NCBI RefSeq assembly: GCF_003352065.1
Contig: NZ_CP025803.1
Coordinates: 1,240,001-1,304,000, forward strand
Source: Sulfitobacter sp. SK011
GTDB taxonomy: Bacteria; Pseudomonadota; Alphaproteobacteria; Rhodobacterales; Rhodobacteraceae
Length of the DNA stretch: 64,000 nt
Reading direction: 5' to 3'
In this document: positions 40,475 through 48,340 of the stretch, piece by piece
Numbering within the stretch: the first letter of the stretch is position 1
Layout of the letters: each line of letters opens with the position of its first letter
Translations under genes and position numbers: made by a program
Notes under the pieces: generated by a model
Databases searched by the model: none
Told to the model about the DNA's origin: nothing
The model's input: the letters and a program-made list of their open reading frames with translations, nothing else

Positions 40475-40711
40475 GACCTAATCCTTTACTATCAAGGGTT
40501 TGGCAGAGCGATCCTTTGCGTCTTACGCGCAATTGAACTATCTCCGCGACCACCCATGCCCAGGCCATTGCCCAGACACATCTGTCCTATTGCTGGGAAT
40601 ATCACAGGCAACTTGGGCAGGATTGGGGCCAAAAAGGTCTGATTGTTGGGTATCTTGAAACGATCACGCTGAAAGCTGGTGATTGATCAGAGGTATTTCG
40701 CGACGCGAAAC

Positions 40712-40742
40712 GAAAAACGCCGCCCCCGAAAGAGGGCGGCGT
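40712..40742 (-). terminator. Rho-independent terminator after the OmpA-type gene
   Basis: Nine-bp stem ACGCCGCCC/GGGCGGCGT followed on the minus strand by TTTTT. It ends the cpaB-cpaC-ompA unit, so cpaE and later genes need their own promoter within 40475-40711. Confidence 0.85.
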
Positions 40743-40760
40743 CGCAAAATTTTGACCAAA

Positions 40761-41441
40761 TTATTCGGCGGCCAATTCGCCCACCGCGCTGCCGGTCAGC
40801 TGTGTCGGCGGTACAGCGCTGGCAATATAATCACGGTAAATGATCTGTGCATATTTGCCGTCCAGAACTGTTGGATGTCCTTTCACGAAACCGCTCACTT
40901 CGGTCACCGTACGCCTGTTGCGCCGTTCGCGACCTTGTGTAACGACCAATGGCTGCGTTTCACCAAACGAAACAACGGCTTCAAGGCGGCTGCGGCTGAT
41001 GCCCAATGTGGACAAATATCCAACAACGGCGTTTGCCCGTTTCAGGCCCAATACTTTGTTATATCTGTTCGATCCGACAGCGTCGGTGTGACCGAAGACA
41101 CGGAACCGGATTTCCGGAAACTGCCTGATCCACCCGGCTTGTTGACGCAACACGGCTTGTGCATTTCCGTCCAACTGTGCAGAATTAAAGGCAAATGTGA
41201 CGGTTGAGTTCACGTCTTCTGCAAAACGGTTTGCCAGATTAAAGGTATGTTGGCGTTCGCCAGTCATGACCAGACGGTTGTTCAGGGTTGCGTTGCCAAA
41301 GCTGCCAGTATCGGCGATTGCCCCTGCCTCTCGGTAGAACTGGGTGTAAACCGGGTCCGGGCTCGGTACGCAGCCCATCACTGTTGCGACCGCGGCTGTC
41401 AGACCGATAATGCTGAATTTGTTGGCCTTCACGCTTTTCAT
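40761..41441 (-). CDS. OmpA-family lipoprotein of the Tad locus
   Basis: Protein of 226 aa with a lipoprotein-like signal (TVMGC, Cys near residue 23) and a C-terminal OmpA domain (about 85-195): TVTFAFNSAQLDGNA, FRVFGHTDAVGSNRYN and GLKRANAVVGYL carry the peptidoglycan-binding Asp and Arg. It occupies the place where CpaD/TadG-type envelope proteins occur in other Tad loci and probably anchors the secretin to the cell wall. It starts 4 bases after cpaC. Confidence 0.87.
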   Translation of the reverse strand: MKSVKANKFSIIGLTAAVATVMGCVPSPDPVYTQFYREAGAIADTGSFGNATLNNRLVMTGERQHTFNLANRFAEDVNSTVTFAFNSAQLDGNAQAVLRQQAGWIRQFPEIRFRVFGHTDAVGSNRYNKVLGLKRANAVVGYLSTLGISRSRLEAVVSFGETQPLVVTQGRERRNRRTVTEVSGFVKGHPTVLDGKYAQIIYRDYIASAVPPTQLTGSAVGELAAE

Positions 41442-41445
41442 TGTT

Positions 41446-42870
41446 TTAGTCCAATACATAGCCATAAGACCCGCCAAAGTCCTGCTTGGCAACCTCACCA
41501 GCGGCACCTCTTTTGGGAGTGCGGGTGCCATCAGCTGTGCGGCCAAAGAGGAAGAGGTCTTTTTCAGTGGGTGGTTTGATCCGATCCGTTGGCAGGGCCA
41601 AAGCCTCACCCCGGGTCGGGGTTACCAGATGCGCGGTGACAATGATGACCAATTCGGTCTGGTTGCGCTGATAGTCCGCAGAACGGAACAGCGCACCCAG
41701 AATGGGCACGTCACCGATCCACGGCAGTTGGCTTGAGTTGTCGGTAAAGTCGTCCGTTAGCAATCCGGCAATCGCAAAGCTCTCTCCATCGCGCATTTCG
41801 ACCGTCGAAGAGGTCTCGCGCCGGGTAAAGGCCGCGATTTCGATACCATTGCCCAATGCCAGGCTGTTTGTCGGATCAATCGCCGACACTGCGGCCTTGA
41901 GTTCAAGGTTGATCAGGTCTTTGTCCACAACACGCGGGATAAAGGCCAGTTCAACGCCGAACGGCTTGAATTCAATGGTTATCCGTTCACCCGTCTGTGC
42001 AACCGGTACGGGGTATTCGCCACCTGCAAGGAACTTCGCCTCCTGGCCCGACAAGGCCACAAGGTTTGGCTCTGCGAGAAAGCGGACGACGCCTTTTTGT
42101 TCAAGTGCCTCAAGCAACAGCCCCACCTGAGTGGATCCTGCGTTAAAGCCAAACAGGACAGCACCTGCATTTTGGTTCGAGGTCGGAATGGACCCGCCCA
42201 ATGACCCAAGAACGCTGCTTGCCGTGTTGGTCGTGCCTGTCCCCGCGTTAAGGTCCGAGCCACCAATCGCCAGTGATGAACTCAAGGATTTGGAAACGTT
42301 ACGCTGCATTTCAGCAAAGCGAACCTTCAGCATTACTTGCTGAATTCCACCAACGCTCATGAGGTTGGACACCCGTTCAGGGGCGTAGCGTTCGGCCAGA
42401 TCAAGCGCGCGCTGCAGGCGCTGGGTGGAGGAAACGATGCCAGACAGCACAATACCGTCATTGGCTGTGCGAACTTCAATCCGCTCGCCGGGCAGGATCT
42501 GCCGCAGGCGTTCCTTGAATTCGGTGACGTCCGCTGCGACACGCACATTGACGTTGGTAATCAGTTGTCCGCTCGCATCCAGCAAGGTCAGAGTGGTTGT
42601 TCCGGGCGATTTGCCCAGCACATAGATGTTGCGATCCGACAAGGAAGAGATATCGGCAATGCCTGGGTTGGCGATGCTGAGTTCCGCGAAGGGAATGTCA
42701 CTTTCGACAACCACCGCGCGGTTCATCGGCACATGCAAGTCCGTGTTTGTACCCTTCTTAACCACACGCAATGTCTCGGCTGAAACCGAGGTTGGTGTCG
42801 TCAATGCCATAGGTACGGCGCTCAATGTCAGCCCTACGAGAGCTGCTTTTAGAAATCTATCGATTTTCAT
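41446..42870 (-). CDS. cpaC: Tad secretin CpaC/RcpA
   Basis: Outer-membrane secretin of 474 aa. A signal peptide (about 1-31) is followed by the pilus N-terminal domain (ETLRVVKKGTN... NIYVLGKSPGTTTL), a BON-like domain, and the secretin core (about 240-410; VRFLAEPNLVALSGQEAKFL and GGEYPVPVAQTG). A Gly/Ser/Thr-rich segment near 200-235 belongs to the gate region. It forms the channel for the Flp pilus. GGCAGG lies just before the ATG giving MKIDRFLK. Confidence 0.93.
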   Translation of the reverse strand: MKIDRFLKAALVGLTLSAVPMALTTPTSVSAETLRVVKKGTNTDLHVPMNRAVVVESDIPFAELSIANPGIADISSLSDRNIYVLGKSPGTTTLTLLDASGQLITNVNVRVAADVTEFKERLRQILPGERIEVRTANDGIVLSGIVSSTQRLQRALDLAERYAPERVSNLMSVGGIQQVMLKVRFAEMQRNVSKSLSSSLAIGGSDLNAGTGTTNTASSVLGSLGGSIPTSNQNAGAVLFGFNAGSTQVGLLLEALEQKGVVRFLAEPNLVALSGQEAKFLAGGEYPVPVAQTGERITIEFKPFGVELAFIPRVVDKDLINLELKAAVSAIDPTNSLALGNGIEIAAFTRRETSSTVEMRDGESFAIAGLLTDDFTDNSSQLPWIGDVPILGALFRSADYQRNQTELVIIVTAHLVTPTRGEALALPTDRIKPPTEKDLFLFGRTADGTRTPKRGAAGEVAKQDFGGSYGYVLD

Positions 42871-43017
42871 GTGACCTGCCTTTTTGATCACGCCTCAATG
42901 TAGGGTCTTGGTGCCCGTCGTTTGGAACACTCTGCGGCAGTTTCATTTTTATTGCAAGAATCAATGAGTTCAGGGGGAAAGCTTATGTGGATAAATGGCA
43001 ACATAATATGGAATGCA

Positions 43018-43044
43018 ATGACGCCGCACAATGTGCGGCGTCAT
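43018..43044. other. 27-base perfect palindrome between cpaB and cpaC
   Basis: Thirteen-base arms (ATGACGCCGCACA and its complement) flank a single A. It lies in the 205-base gap after cpaB and before cpaC. Neither side has a T-run, so it is not a typical terminator. It may be an RNA-processing hairpin or an operator. Confidence 0.7.
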
Positions 43045-43075
43045 GTTAACCATTTGATTTTTCTGGCGAGTTGGT

Positions 43076-43933
43076 TCAGTTCGTGCAGGGAATGGGCAGT
43101 TCCACAACCTCGGCCCCGCGGCGGGTCCGAATGGTGCAAACTTTCTCTTTTTCAATTTCTGCTTTGACTTCTCGGCTGGCGATGCCAAGCAAAGACCGCT
43201 GGTTGACCTCAATAGAAGAGGCAACTGTATCATCTCCCGCGCCGACCAATGCCAACGACAGATTGCCCGTTGATTGTGCCTGCGCCAAGGACGCAACTTG
43301 CTGGGGGCTGATCGCAACAGTCACCGTGCGGGCGATGGTGGTTTCATTCAGTTCGCCACCGGCACTTTGGTCGATGGCAATCAGTTGAACGTTAGCCTCG
43401 ATTAGTTTGGTGACATCACCTTTGTCGGGTGCGCCGGCGACATTCACGCGGCCTGTCCAATAGATGTCAACGCGGTCGCCAGGACGCAAAAAGCCCGAGA
43501 CGCCGCTGGATACATCGACCTTAATCGCAAAAGCACGTGTCCCTCGTGCCAGACGCGAGGTCAAACCTGTGTCCTCACCGGGTTCGGTAACTTTCAGTGC
43601 CAAGATCGCTTCGTCTTTTTCCATTTGCCGCAATACCACCCGCAATTCGTCGGTATTTTCGGGAAAGAGGGCGACCAAATCAACAAATGCCCCTTCCGGA
43701 ATTGCATTTTCCGGCCATGCAACTGCGCGGACATCCTCTTTGGTCAGCTTTTGACCATACTTAAGGGGGCCTTGTGCGACATAGACCGTTTTGGTGGGAA
43801 CAATCTCAGCCAGAGCTGCCTGTGCCTGGGCATTGGCAGCCTGATACTGAGCAATTCGATCCTTGGCCAAGTACACGGCACCACCGGCAAGCGCGATGCC
43901 TAGCAAAAGTACCAATCCAAAAACCATTCGCAT
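43076..43933 (-). CDS. cpaB: Tad pilus periplasmic protein CpaB/RcpC
   Basis: Protein of 285 aa with one N-terminal membrane helix (about 3-23, MVFGLVLLLGIALAGGAVY) and a SAF domain (about 48-110) of the beta-clip fold (KTVYVAQGPLKYGQKLTKED). The RcpC-like C-terminal part contains VSGFLRPGDRVDIYWTG. It connects to the secretin in the periplasm. The ATG at 43933 lies 5-6 bases after GAGGTG; the GTG at 43942 is part of that ribosome site. Confidence 0.9.
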   Translation of the reverse strand: MRMVFGLVLLLGIALAGGAVYLAKDRIAQYQAANAQAQAALAEIVPTKTVYVAQGPLKYGQKLTKEDVRAVAWPENAIPEGAFVDLVALFPENTDELRVVLRQMEKDEAILALKVTEPGEDTGLTSRLARGTRAFAIKVDVSSGVSGFLRPGDRVDIYWTGRVNVAGAPDKGDVTKLIEANVQLIAIDQSAGGELNETTIARTVTVAISPQQVASLAQAQSTGNLSLALVGAGDDTVASSIEVNQRSLLGIASREVKAEIEKEKVCTIRTRRGAEVVELPIPCTN

Positions 43934-44070
43934 TTCAGTCACCTCATCTAGATTTATTTACCGGAAAGTTTCCCGGACCTGCTGTGGGAAACAATGTCAG
44001 GCAATTATGGTTTTTGTTTGCCATTGGTCAGGCAAAAACACGATCAATGCTGCCAAAAGATGCAGGCCCA

Positions 44071-44101
44071 AAAGAAAAAGCCGGCCAAAGAATTAGCCGG
44101 C
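44071..44101 (-). terminator. Rho-independent terminator after the pilin genes
   Basis: Nine-pair stem (GCCGGCTAA with TTGGCCGGC, one G-U pair, as read on the minus strand) followed by TTTTTCTTT. It separates the highly expressed pilin genes from cpaB. Confidence 0.88.
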
Positions 44102-44124
44102 ATGTTCTTCAGATTTGGGTGCAA

Positions 44125-44307
44125 TTAAGGACCAACAGGGCGTGCTGCGAGATACGTGCTTATGCCAGAGCTTACGTTGCCGGAGCTGCCGTTAATTGAG
44201 ACGATAACAGCACCAGCTAAACCGACAACAGCGGCGGTCAGAACAACCCAGTCTACTGTTACAGCGCCGTCCTCGGAAGCGCGAAAGTTCTTCAGTTTGC
44301 TCCACAT
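44125..44307 (-). CDS. Flp-like pilin paralogue 1
   Basis: Small protein (60 aa) shaped like a Flp/Tad prepilin: short basic leader MWSKLKNFRASEDG, probable cleavage after Gly14, then AVTVDWVVLTAAVVGLAGA as the hydrophobic assembly helix. Canonical Flp pilins have Glu at +5 and Tyr at +6 of the mature part; this one has Asp and Trp. The C-terminal tail is rich in Ser and Gly. AAGGAA lies 8 bases before the ATG. It is the last of three tandem copies and the most divergent in its leader and tail. Confidence 0.8.
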   Translation of the reverse strand: MWSKLKNFRASEDGAVTVDWVVLTAAVVGLAGAVIVSINGSSGNVSSGISTYLAARPVGP

Positions 44308-44417
44308 GATGTGTTCCTTAAAAAGTGCAATGATAAAAAGGTAACAGTCTGCATGACTAAAGGGCAGCGCGCCGTATCCAGCGAACAGCCCCCATGGCAG
44401 TCGCTCAGGACTGAAGT

Positions 44418-44597
44418 TTAATTAGGATCCTGCGCTTCGATGTACGCAGCTGTGGCGGCAGTCAATGCAGTCGCGCCGTCCTCGATGGTTTGATAGGCAG
44501 CAACGGCCAGACCAACAACAGCAGCGGTAAGAACGACCCAATCGACTGTTACCGCCCCATCTTCGTCTTCACGAAAGTTTGCGATAAATTTTATCAT
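44418..44597 (-). CDS. Flp-like pilin paralogue 2
   Basis: Small protein (59 aa). The leader MIKFIANFREDEDG ends at a prepilin-type Gly, followed by AVTVDWVVLTAAVVGLAVAA. The core helix is almost identical to that of paralogue 3, while the tail (ALTAATAAYIEAQDPN) is distinct. Asp and Trp replace the usual +5 Glu and +6 Tyr. AAGGA precedes the ATG by 7-8 bases; an earlier in-frame start would include the ribosome site. A strong stem-loop lies in its leader region. Confidence 0.82.
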   Translation of the reverse strand: MIKFIANFREDEDGAVTVDWVVLTAAVVGLAVAAYQTIEDGATALTAATAAYIEAQDPN

Positions 44598-44631
44598 GGT
44601 GTGTCCTTTCATACTAAGAGCTGGTTCGAAG

Positions 44632-44693
44632 TTCTACCAAGCCGACCGGATGACACTGTCACTTTTGAGAAAGTGCCCGCCAGCTTGGTAGAA
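44632..44693 (-). promoter_or_regulatory. Structured leader before pilin paralogue 2
   Basis: An 11-base perfect inverted repeat (TTCTACCAAGC at 44632-44642, complement at 44683-44693) encloses a CACTTT/AAAGTG hairpin (44660-44675). Much of this block, including the CACTGTCACT and CTTGGTA strings, recurs before paralogue 3. It lies 35 bases before the start codon, in the likely 5' untranslated or intercistronic RNA. Confidence 0.6.
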
Positions 44694-44715
44694 TGACCTA
44701 GTTCAAGTATTGAAC

Positions 44716-44922
44716 TTAAGGAGCAACAGGTGCTGGCGCTGCGCCACCTGGTGTCCGGCCTTCGATGTATGTAGATGTAGTGCCGGTCAGTGCGACGGTA
44801 CCGGTCTGGATTGAGGTATAGGCAGCAACGGCCAAACCAACAACGGCAGCGGTCAGAACGACCCAGTCAACTGTTACAGCGCCGTCTTCGTCTTTGCGGA
44901 AGTTTGCAATAAATTTCATCAT
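44716..44922 (-). CDS. Flp-like pilin paralogue 3
   Basis: Small protein (68 aa). Leader MMKFIANFRKDEDG, probable cleavage after Gly, then AVTVDWVVLTAAVVGLAVAA and a longer tail ending in Pro/Ala-rich sequence (GRTPGGAAPAPVAP). Same Asp-Trp signature as the other two copies. GGAGG lies about 8 bases before the first of two ATGs, the strongest ribosome site of the three. It is the first pilin gene transcribed and probably the main pilin. Confidence 0.82.
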   Translation of the reverse strand: MMKFIANFRKDEDGAVTVDWVVLTAAVVGLAVAAYTSIQTGTVALTGTTSTYIEGRTPGGAAPAPVAP

Positions 44923-44957
44923 GGTATGTCCCTCCAAGGATCATTAGATTTGAGTAT

Positions 44958-45014
44958 TACCTCGCCGTCCGTTTGGCACTGTCACTCTCAATCAAGTGCC
45001 TGTCCGACTTGGTA
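44958..45014 (-). promoter_or_regulatory. Structured leader before pilin paralogue 3
   Basis: Block related to the one at 44632-44693: outer TACC/GGTA pairing (44958-44961 with 45011-45014) around a GGCACT/AGTGCC stem (44975-44980 with 44995-45000). The shared order of elements suggests that leader and pilin gene were duplicated together. Confidence 0.55.
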
Positions 45015-45048
45015 TGCAGCTATATAAACTTCTGATTGGGGCATGAAT

Positions 45049-45078
45049 TTGACAGTTAATGTGCCAATTGCATTTATA
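45049..45078 (+). promoter_or_regulatory. Candidate promoter of the lytic transglycosylase gene
   Basis: TTGACA (45049-45054), an 18-base spacer and TTTATA (45073-45078), inside an AT-rich tract about 205 bases before the start codon. It resembles a housekeeping-sigma promoter; the direction and use are inferred. Confidence 0.35.
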
Positions 45079-45285
45079 CGCAAAATACATAGCATTTCCA
45101 GTCTACCTTATTGTTTTTAAAAGAAAATAAAAATTAGAAAAGGTATGAATTATTCAAAATTGAACGGTTTTTCGGTCAAATAAGGCAAAACCGCCTTGTT
45201 CTAAGCCCTGATTTGCTGGTCTGAGAGGGTTTTTTGTGGGATATTCCCAACCATTCGAGCCGATAAAGCAAAAAAGCAGGCAGGC

Positions 45286-46095
45286 ATGTATCGTATTTTC
45301 GGAATTTCGCTTCTGGCGGGCACTTTGGCTGTGGCACCCTGCCTTGCCGAAGGTCCAGCGCCGTTTCCTGAATTCAGCGCCAAACGTATCAAACCACCCA
45401 AATCTGGCAGCAGCAATCGTATCAACATTCAGATTGACCCCGCAGCGCAGGTAAAAGCAGTCCCCGCCGCCGTTGCGCAACCATCCGGTGCGATAATGCC
45501 CAAAGCGCCGGGTCAGTACGACTGGTTCTGGGCCAAGGTATCGCCGGATGCTGCCGAATCCGGCCCTGGTCGTTTGCAGACCGCCATGTCCACGTTGGCC
45601 GGCGCAGCAGACAAAGTGAGTGCACCGCGCTTGCAGCAGATGCAGGACATTGCAAAAGTGAATGGCATCGACATTCTGCGCTCTACCATCGGGACGCAGG
45701 TGTCACCCGCATTGGTGCTGGCAGTCATTACAGTTGAATCGGCGGGCAGGCCGGATGCGATCAGCGGGGCCGGGGCGCAAGGGCTGATGCAGCTGATGCC
45801 GGATACAGCGTCGCGGTTTGGTGTCACTGATAGTTTGATGCCGACGCAGAATATTCTGGGTGGGGTGAAATACCTCAATTGGTTGATGGATGAGTTTGAC
45901 CGCGATCCGATCCTGGTGCTGGCTGGGTATAATGCAGGCGAGGGGTCGGTGCGCAAACACGCAGGCGTGCCGCCTTTTGCCGAGACCCGCGATTATGTGC
46001 CCAAGGTGTTGGCGGCGTTTCAGGTGGCAAAGGGCCTGTGCAAAACACCACCAGAGCTGATCACCGACGGGTGCGTCTTTGCTGCAATGAACTAG
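45286..46095 (+). CDS. Lytic transglycosylase (SLT domain)
   Basis: Exported protein (269 aa) with a signal peptide (about 1-21, ending PCLA). The SLT/goose-lysozyme-like catalytic domain covers about 130-250: the acid Glu is in AVITVESAGRPDA, followed by GAQGLMQLMPDTASRFGV and LVLAGYNAGEGSV. It cleaves peptidoglycan to 1,6-anhydro products. Transcribed away from the Tad pilins next door, it could open the wall for the Tad machine, but that is positional inference; a general wall-remodelling role is equally possible. Confidence 0.9.
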   Translation: MYRIFGISLLAGTLAVAPCLAEGPAPFPEFSAKRIKPPKSGSSNRINIQIDPAAQVKAVPAAVAQPSGAIMPKAPGQYDWFWAKVSPDAAESGPGRLQTAMSTLAGAADKVSAPRLQQMQDIAKVNGIDILRSTIGTQVSPALVLAVITVESAGRPDAISGAGAQGLMQLMPDTASRFGVTDSLMPTQNILGGVKYLNWLMDEFDRDPILVLAGYNAGEGSVRKHAGVPPFAETRDYVPKVLAAFQVAKGLCKTPPELITDGCVFAAMN

Positions 46096-46221
46096 GACGG
46101 ACGTTCACGTCCGACAAATGGCGGCTACCGTGTTTTTCAAACCCGCGTCTCCACCTCCTCACAAATCTGGATGAACCTATTATCGGGGCGGACGGCGCGA
46201 CCGCTTTGCGTTTGCAGCGGC

Positions 46222-46249
46222 AAGGAGGGCGCATCGCCCCCCTTTGTTG
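46222..46249 (+). terminator. Probable terminator between transglycosylase and CoA-transferase genes
   Basis: Stem AAGGAGGGCG/CGCCCCCCTT (one mismatch) with a CAT loop, followed by TTGTTGTT on the plus strand. The two genes converge here, so it may serve both strands. Confidence 0.55.
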
Positions 46250-46250
46250 T

Positions 46251-46874
46251 TCAGACGAGGGTTGCCTCAGTCGCGGCGCGCAATTCGTCTTCCGTAACGC
46301 CATCCGCACATTCGACAATCCGCAAACCACCTTCAACCACGTCCAGCACGCCCATATTGGTGATGATCCGGTCAACAACGGCCTTCCCCGTCAGCGGCAG
46401 GCTACATTCCTTCAGAACTTTGCTGTCACCATGTTTGTTGGTGTGATCCATCACCACAACCACACGGCCCACACCTGCGACCAGATCCATCGCGCCGCCC
46501 ATACCTTTGACCAGCTTGCCGGGGATCATCCAGTTTGCCAGATCGCCGTTTTCAGCGACCTCCATCGCGCCCAGGATCGCCATCGCTATCTTGCCGCCCC
46601 GGATCATGCCAAAGCTGGTGGCTGAATCGAAATACGCCGTGCGCGCCAATTCGGTGATCGTTTGTTTGCCCGCGTTGATCAGATCGGCGTCAATCTCATC
46701 CTCGGTTGGAAAGGGGCCCATGCCCAACATGCCGTTTTCCGATTGCAGCGTCACATCCATGCCATCAGGTATATAGTTCGACACCAGCGTCGGAATGCCG
46801 ATGCCAAGGTTCACATACCAGCCGTCTTGCAGTTCCTGTGCGGCGCGTGCCGCCATTTGATTGCGATCCCACAT
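46251..46874 (-). CDS. scoB: 3-oxoacid CoA-transferase subunit B
   Basis: Beta subunit (207 aa) of a family I CoA-transferase. The catalytic glutamate is E46 in [20 protein letters not shown] and the glycine-rich [17 protein letters not shown] stretch are typical. With the A subunit it would move CoA between succinyl-CoA and acetoacetate (or a similar 3-oxoacid), a step in ketone-body or polyhydroxybutyrate turnover. The substrate cannot be fixed from sequence. It lies one base after subunit A. Confidence 0.92.
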   Translation of the reverse strand: MWDRNQMAARAAQELQDGWYVNLGIGIPTLVSNYIPDGMDVTLQSENGMLGMGPFPTEDEIDADLINAGKQTITELARTAYFDSATSFGMIRGGKIAMAILGAMEVAENGDLANWMIPGKLVKGMGGAMDLVAGVGRVVVVMDHTNKHGDSKVLKECSLPLTGKAVVDRIITNMGVLDVVEGGLRIVECADGVTEDELRAATEATLV

Positions 46875-46875
46875 C

Positions 46876-47571
46876 TTATGCTGTCCTCACTGTACGCTGC
46901 TCAATCCGCTTTTCATGATCACCCTGAATGATCCGGTGCACATAGATGCCCGGCAGGTGGATCATGTCAGGGTCCAGCGACCCGCGCGGGACAATCTCTT
47001 CGACCTCGGCGATGCAGATTTTGCCGCACATCGCCGCCGGCGGGTTAAAGTTGCGCGCCGTTTTGCGGAACACCAGATTACCGGTGTCATCAGCGCGCCA
47101 CGCCTTTACGATCGACAGATCCGCAAAGATGCCTTCCTCAAGGATATATTCCTGACCGTTGAACATTTTGCTTTCTTTACCATCGGCAATCACCGTGCCC
47201 ACACCCGTTTTGGTGTAAAACCCCGGAATGCCACAGCCACCTGCACGCATGCGCTCGGCCAGCGTACCTTGGGGGTTGAACTCCAACTCCAACTCACCCG
47301 ACAGATACTGGCGCATAAACTCAGCATTCTCACCGACATACGAACTGATCATCTTTTTGACCTGTTTGGTTTGGAGCAAGATGCCGATCCCAAAATCATC
47401 AACACCCGCGTTGTTGGACGCAAACGTCAGGTTCTTGGTGCCTGCATCGCGGATCGCGGCCAGCAGCAATTCAGGAATGCCACACAGGCCAAAGCCACCT
47501 GCCGCGATCAACATGCCGTCTGACAAGACGCCATCCAACGCCTCCGCAGCTGATCCATAGACCTTTTTCAT
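46876..47571 (-). CDS. scoA: 3-oxoacid CoA-transferase subunit A
   Basis: Alpha subunit (231 aa). [21 protein letters not shown] near the N-terminus forms the CoA-binding loop with the GGFG motif; [28 protein letters not shown] and [13 protein letters not shown] are family stretches. GGGAG lies about 9 bases before the ATG giving MKKVYGSA. Expressed with subunit B. No thiolase or hydroxybutyrate dehydrogenase gene lies nearby to refine the pathway. Confidence 0.92.
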   Translation of the reverse strand: MKKVYGSAAEALDGVLSDGMLIAAGGFGLCGIPELLLAAIRDAGTKNLTFASNNAGVDDFGIGILLQTKQVKKMISSYVGENAEFMRQYLSGELELEFNPQGTLAERMRAGGCGIPGFYTKTGVGTVIADGKESKMFNGQEYILEEGIFADLSIVKAWRADDTGNLVFRKTARNFNPPAAMCGKICIAEVEEIVPRGSLDPDMIHLPGIYVHRIIQGDHEKRIEQRTVRTA

Positions 47572-47618
47572 AGCGTAACGCTCCCCCTTGTCGGTGCCTG
47601 TCAATTGTTTGGGGAGTC

Positions 47619-47638
47619 TTGCCGCCGCAGCGCGGCAA
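47619..47638. other. Stem-loop between L,D-transpeptidase and CoA-transferase genes
   Basis: Perfect 7-bp stem TTGCCGC/GCGGCAA with a 6-base loop, 32 bases after the L,D-transpeptidase stop on the minus strand. No T-run follows, so termination is uncertain. Confidence 0.4.
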
Positions 47639-47669
47639 AGTCAATTGATCCGCGGGGACTTGCGTGCTG

Positions 47670-48239
47670 TCACAGGATGCGGACTTGGGTGCCAACGGGG
47701 CAAAGCGCAAATAGCTCTTCTATCTTTTCGTTGTAAAGACCAATGCACCCATCCGATGACCGCCGCCCGATCTTGCGGGTGTCATGGGTACCGTGGATGA
47801 TGTAATTGGGCCAATCGAGATACATCGCATGCGTGCCAAGCGGATTATCTGGGCCGGGTGGCATATACTTGTATTCAGGAAAGCGTTCCATCATTGACGC
47901 GGTTGGCGTCCAATCGGGACCAACTTTCTTTCGGGTAATTTTGGTGTAGCCGCGTTTCGTCAATTCTTCTGTGGCGGGCACAGATGTGGGATAGACGCGG
48001 TAATCAGTGCCATCCGCGTTCCAATAATGAAGCGCGCGTGATGTTGTATCGGCCACAATGGTCGCCTTGCCCAGATCGTCGAAATGATCCTGCCAGTGCT
48101 GGCTTATAAAGCTGGTGGCGTTGCGGCGCACACCATTCAGGTCAGTTGACTGCGCACGCACCAAGCTTGGTGCACAAAGCGCGACACTGGCCCCGATCAT
48201 CAGTCTACGCCGTGAAATATTCTGCTCTGCCATGTCCAT
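47670..48239 (-). CDS. L,D-transpeptidase (YkuD domain), exported
   Basis: Protein of 189 aa with a twin-arginine-like signal (ISRRRLMIGASVALCAPSLV, cleaved near residue 29) and a YkuD catalytic domain. The active-site region near the C-terminus reads IIHGTHDTRKIGRRSSDGCI, with the catalytic Cys in SDGC and the His in HGT. Such enzymes form 3-3 peptidoglycan crosslinks or attach proteins to the wall. A start 6 bases further in (MAEQNIS) is also possible. Confidence 0.9.
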   Translation of the reverse strand: MDMAEQNISRRRLMIGASVALCAPSLVRAQSTDLNGVRRNATSFISQHWQDHFDDLGKATIVADTTSRALHYWNADGTDYRVYPTSVPATEELTKRGYTKITRKKVGPDWTPTASMMERFPEYKYMPPGPDNPLGTHAMYLDWPNYIIHGTHDTRKIGRRSSDGCIGLYNEKIEELFALCPVGTQVRIL

Positions 48240-48340
48240 GCCTTTCGCATTGTTGATTGCGCATGGGTTTGGCAGGCGCGCATGGCACAGGCAAATCACA
48301 TATGCATGATGTTCGGTATGTGGTCGCGGCTATGGTCGGG

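Larger units (their letters stand above)
44923..45285. other. Divergent regulatory region between pilin genes and lytic transglycosylase
   Basis: A 363-base stretch, strongly AT-rich between about 45015 and 45160, unlike its surroundings. It must hold the pilin promoter on the minus strand and the transglycosylase promoter on the plus strand. It contains the second copy of the pilin leader block, a candidate plus-strand promoter, and a CGGTTTT/AAAACCG inverted repeat near 45163-45198. I see no gene here. Confidence 0.6.

Noticed and set aside
45021-45060. Minus-strand TATATA as a pilin promoter
   Set aside because: A -10-like hexamer is visible in the AT-rich tract, but no convincing -35 lies at the right distance, so I did not list it as a feature.
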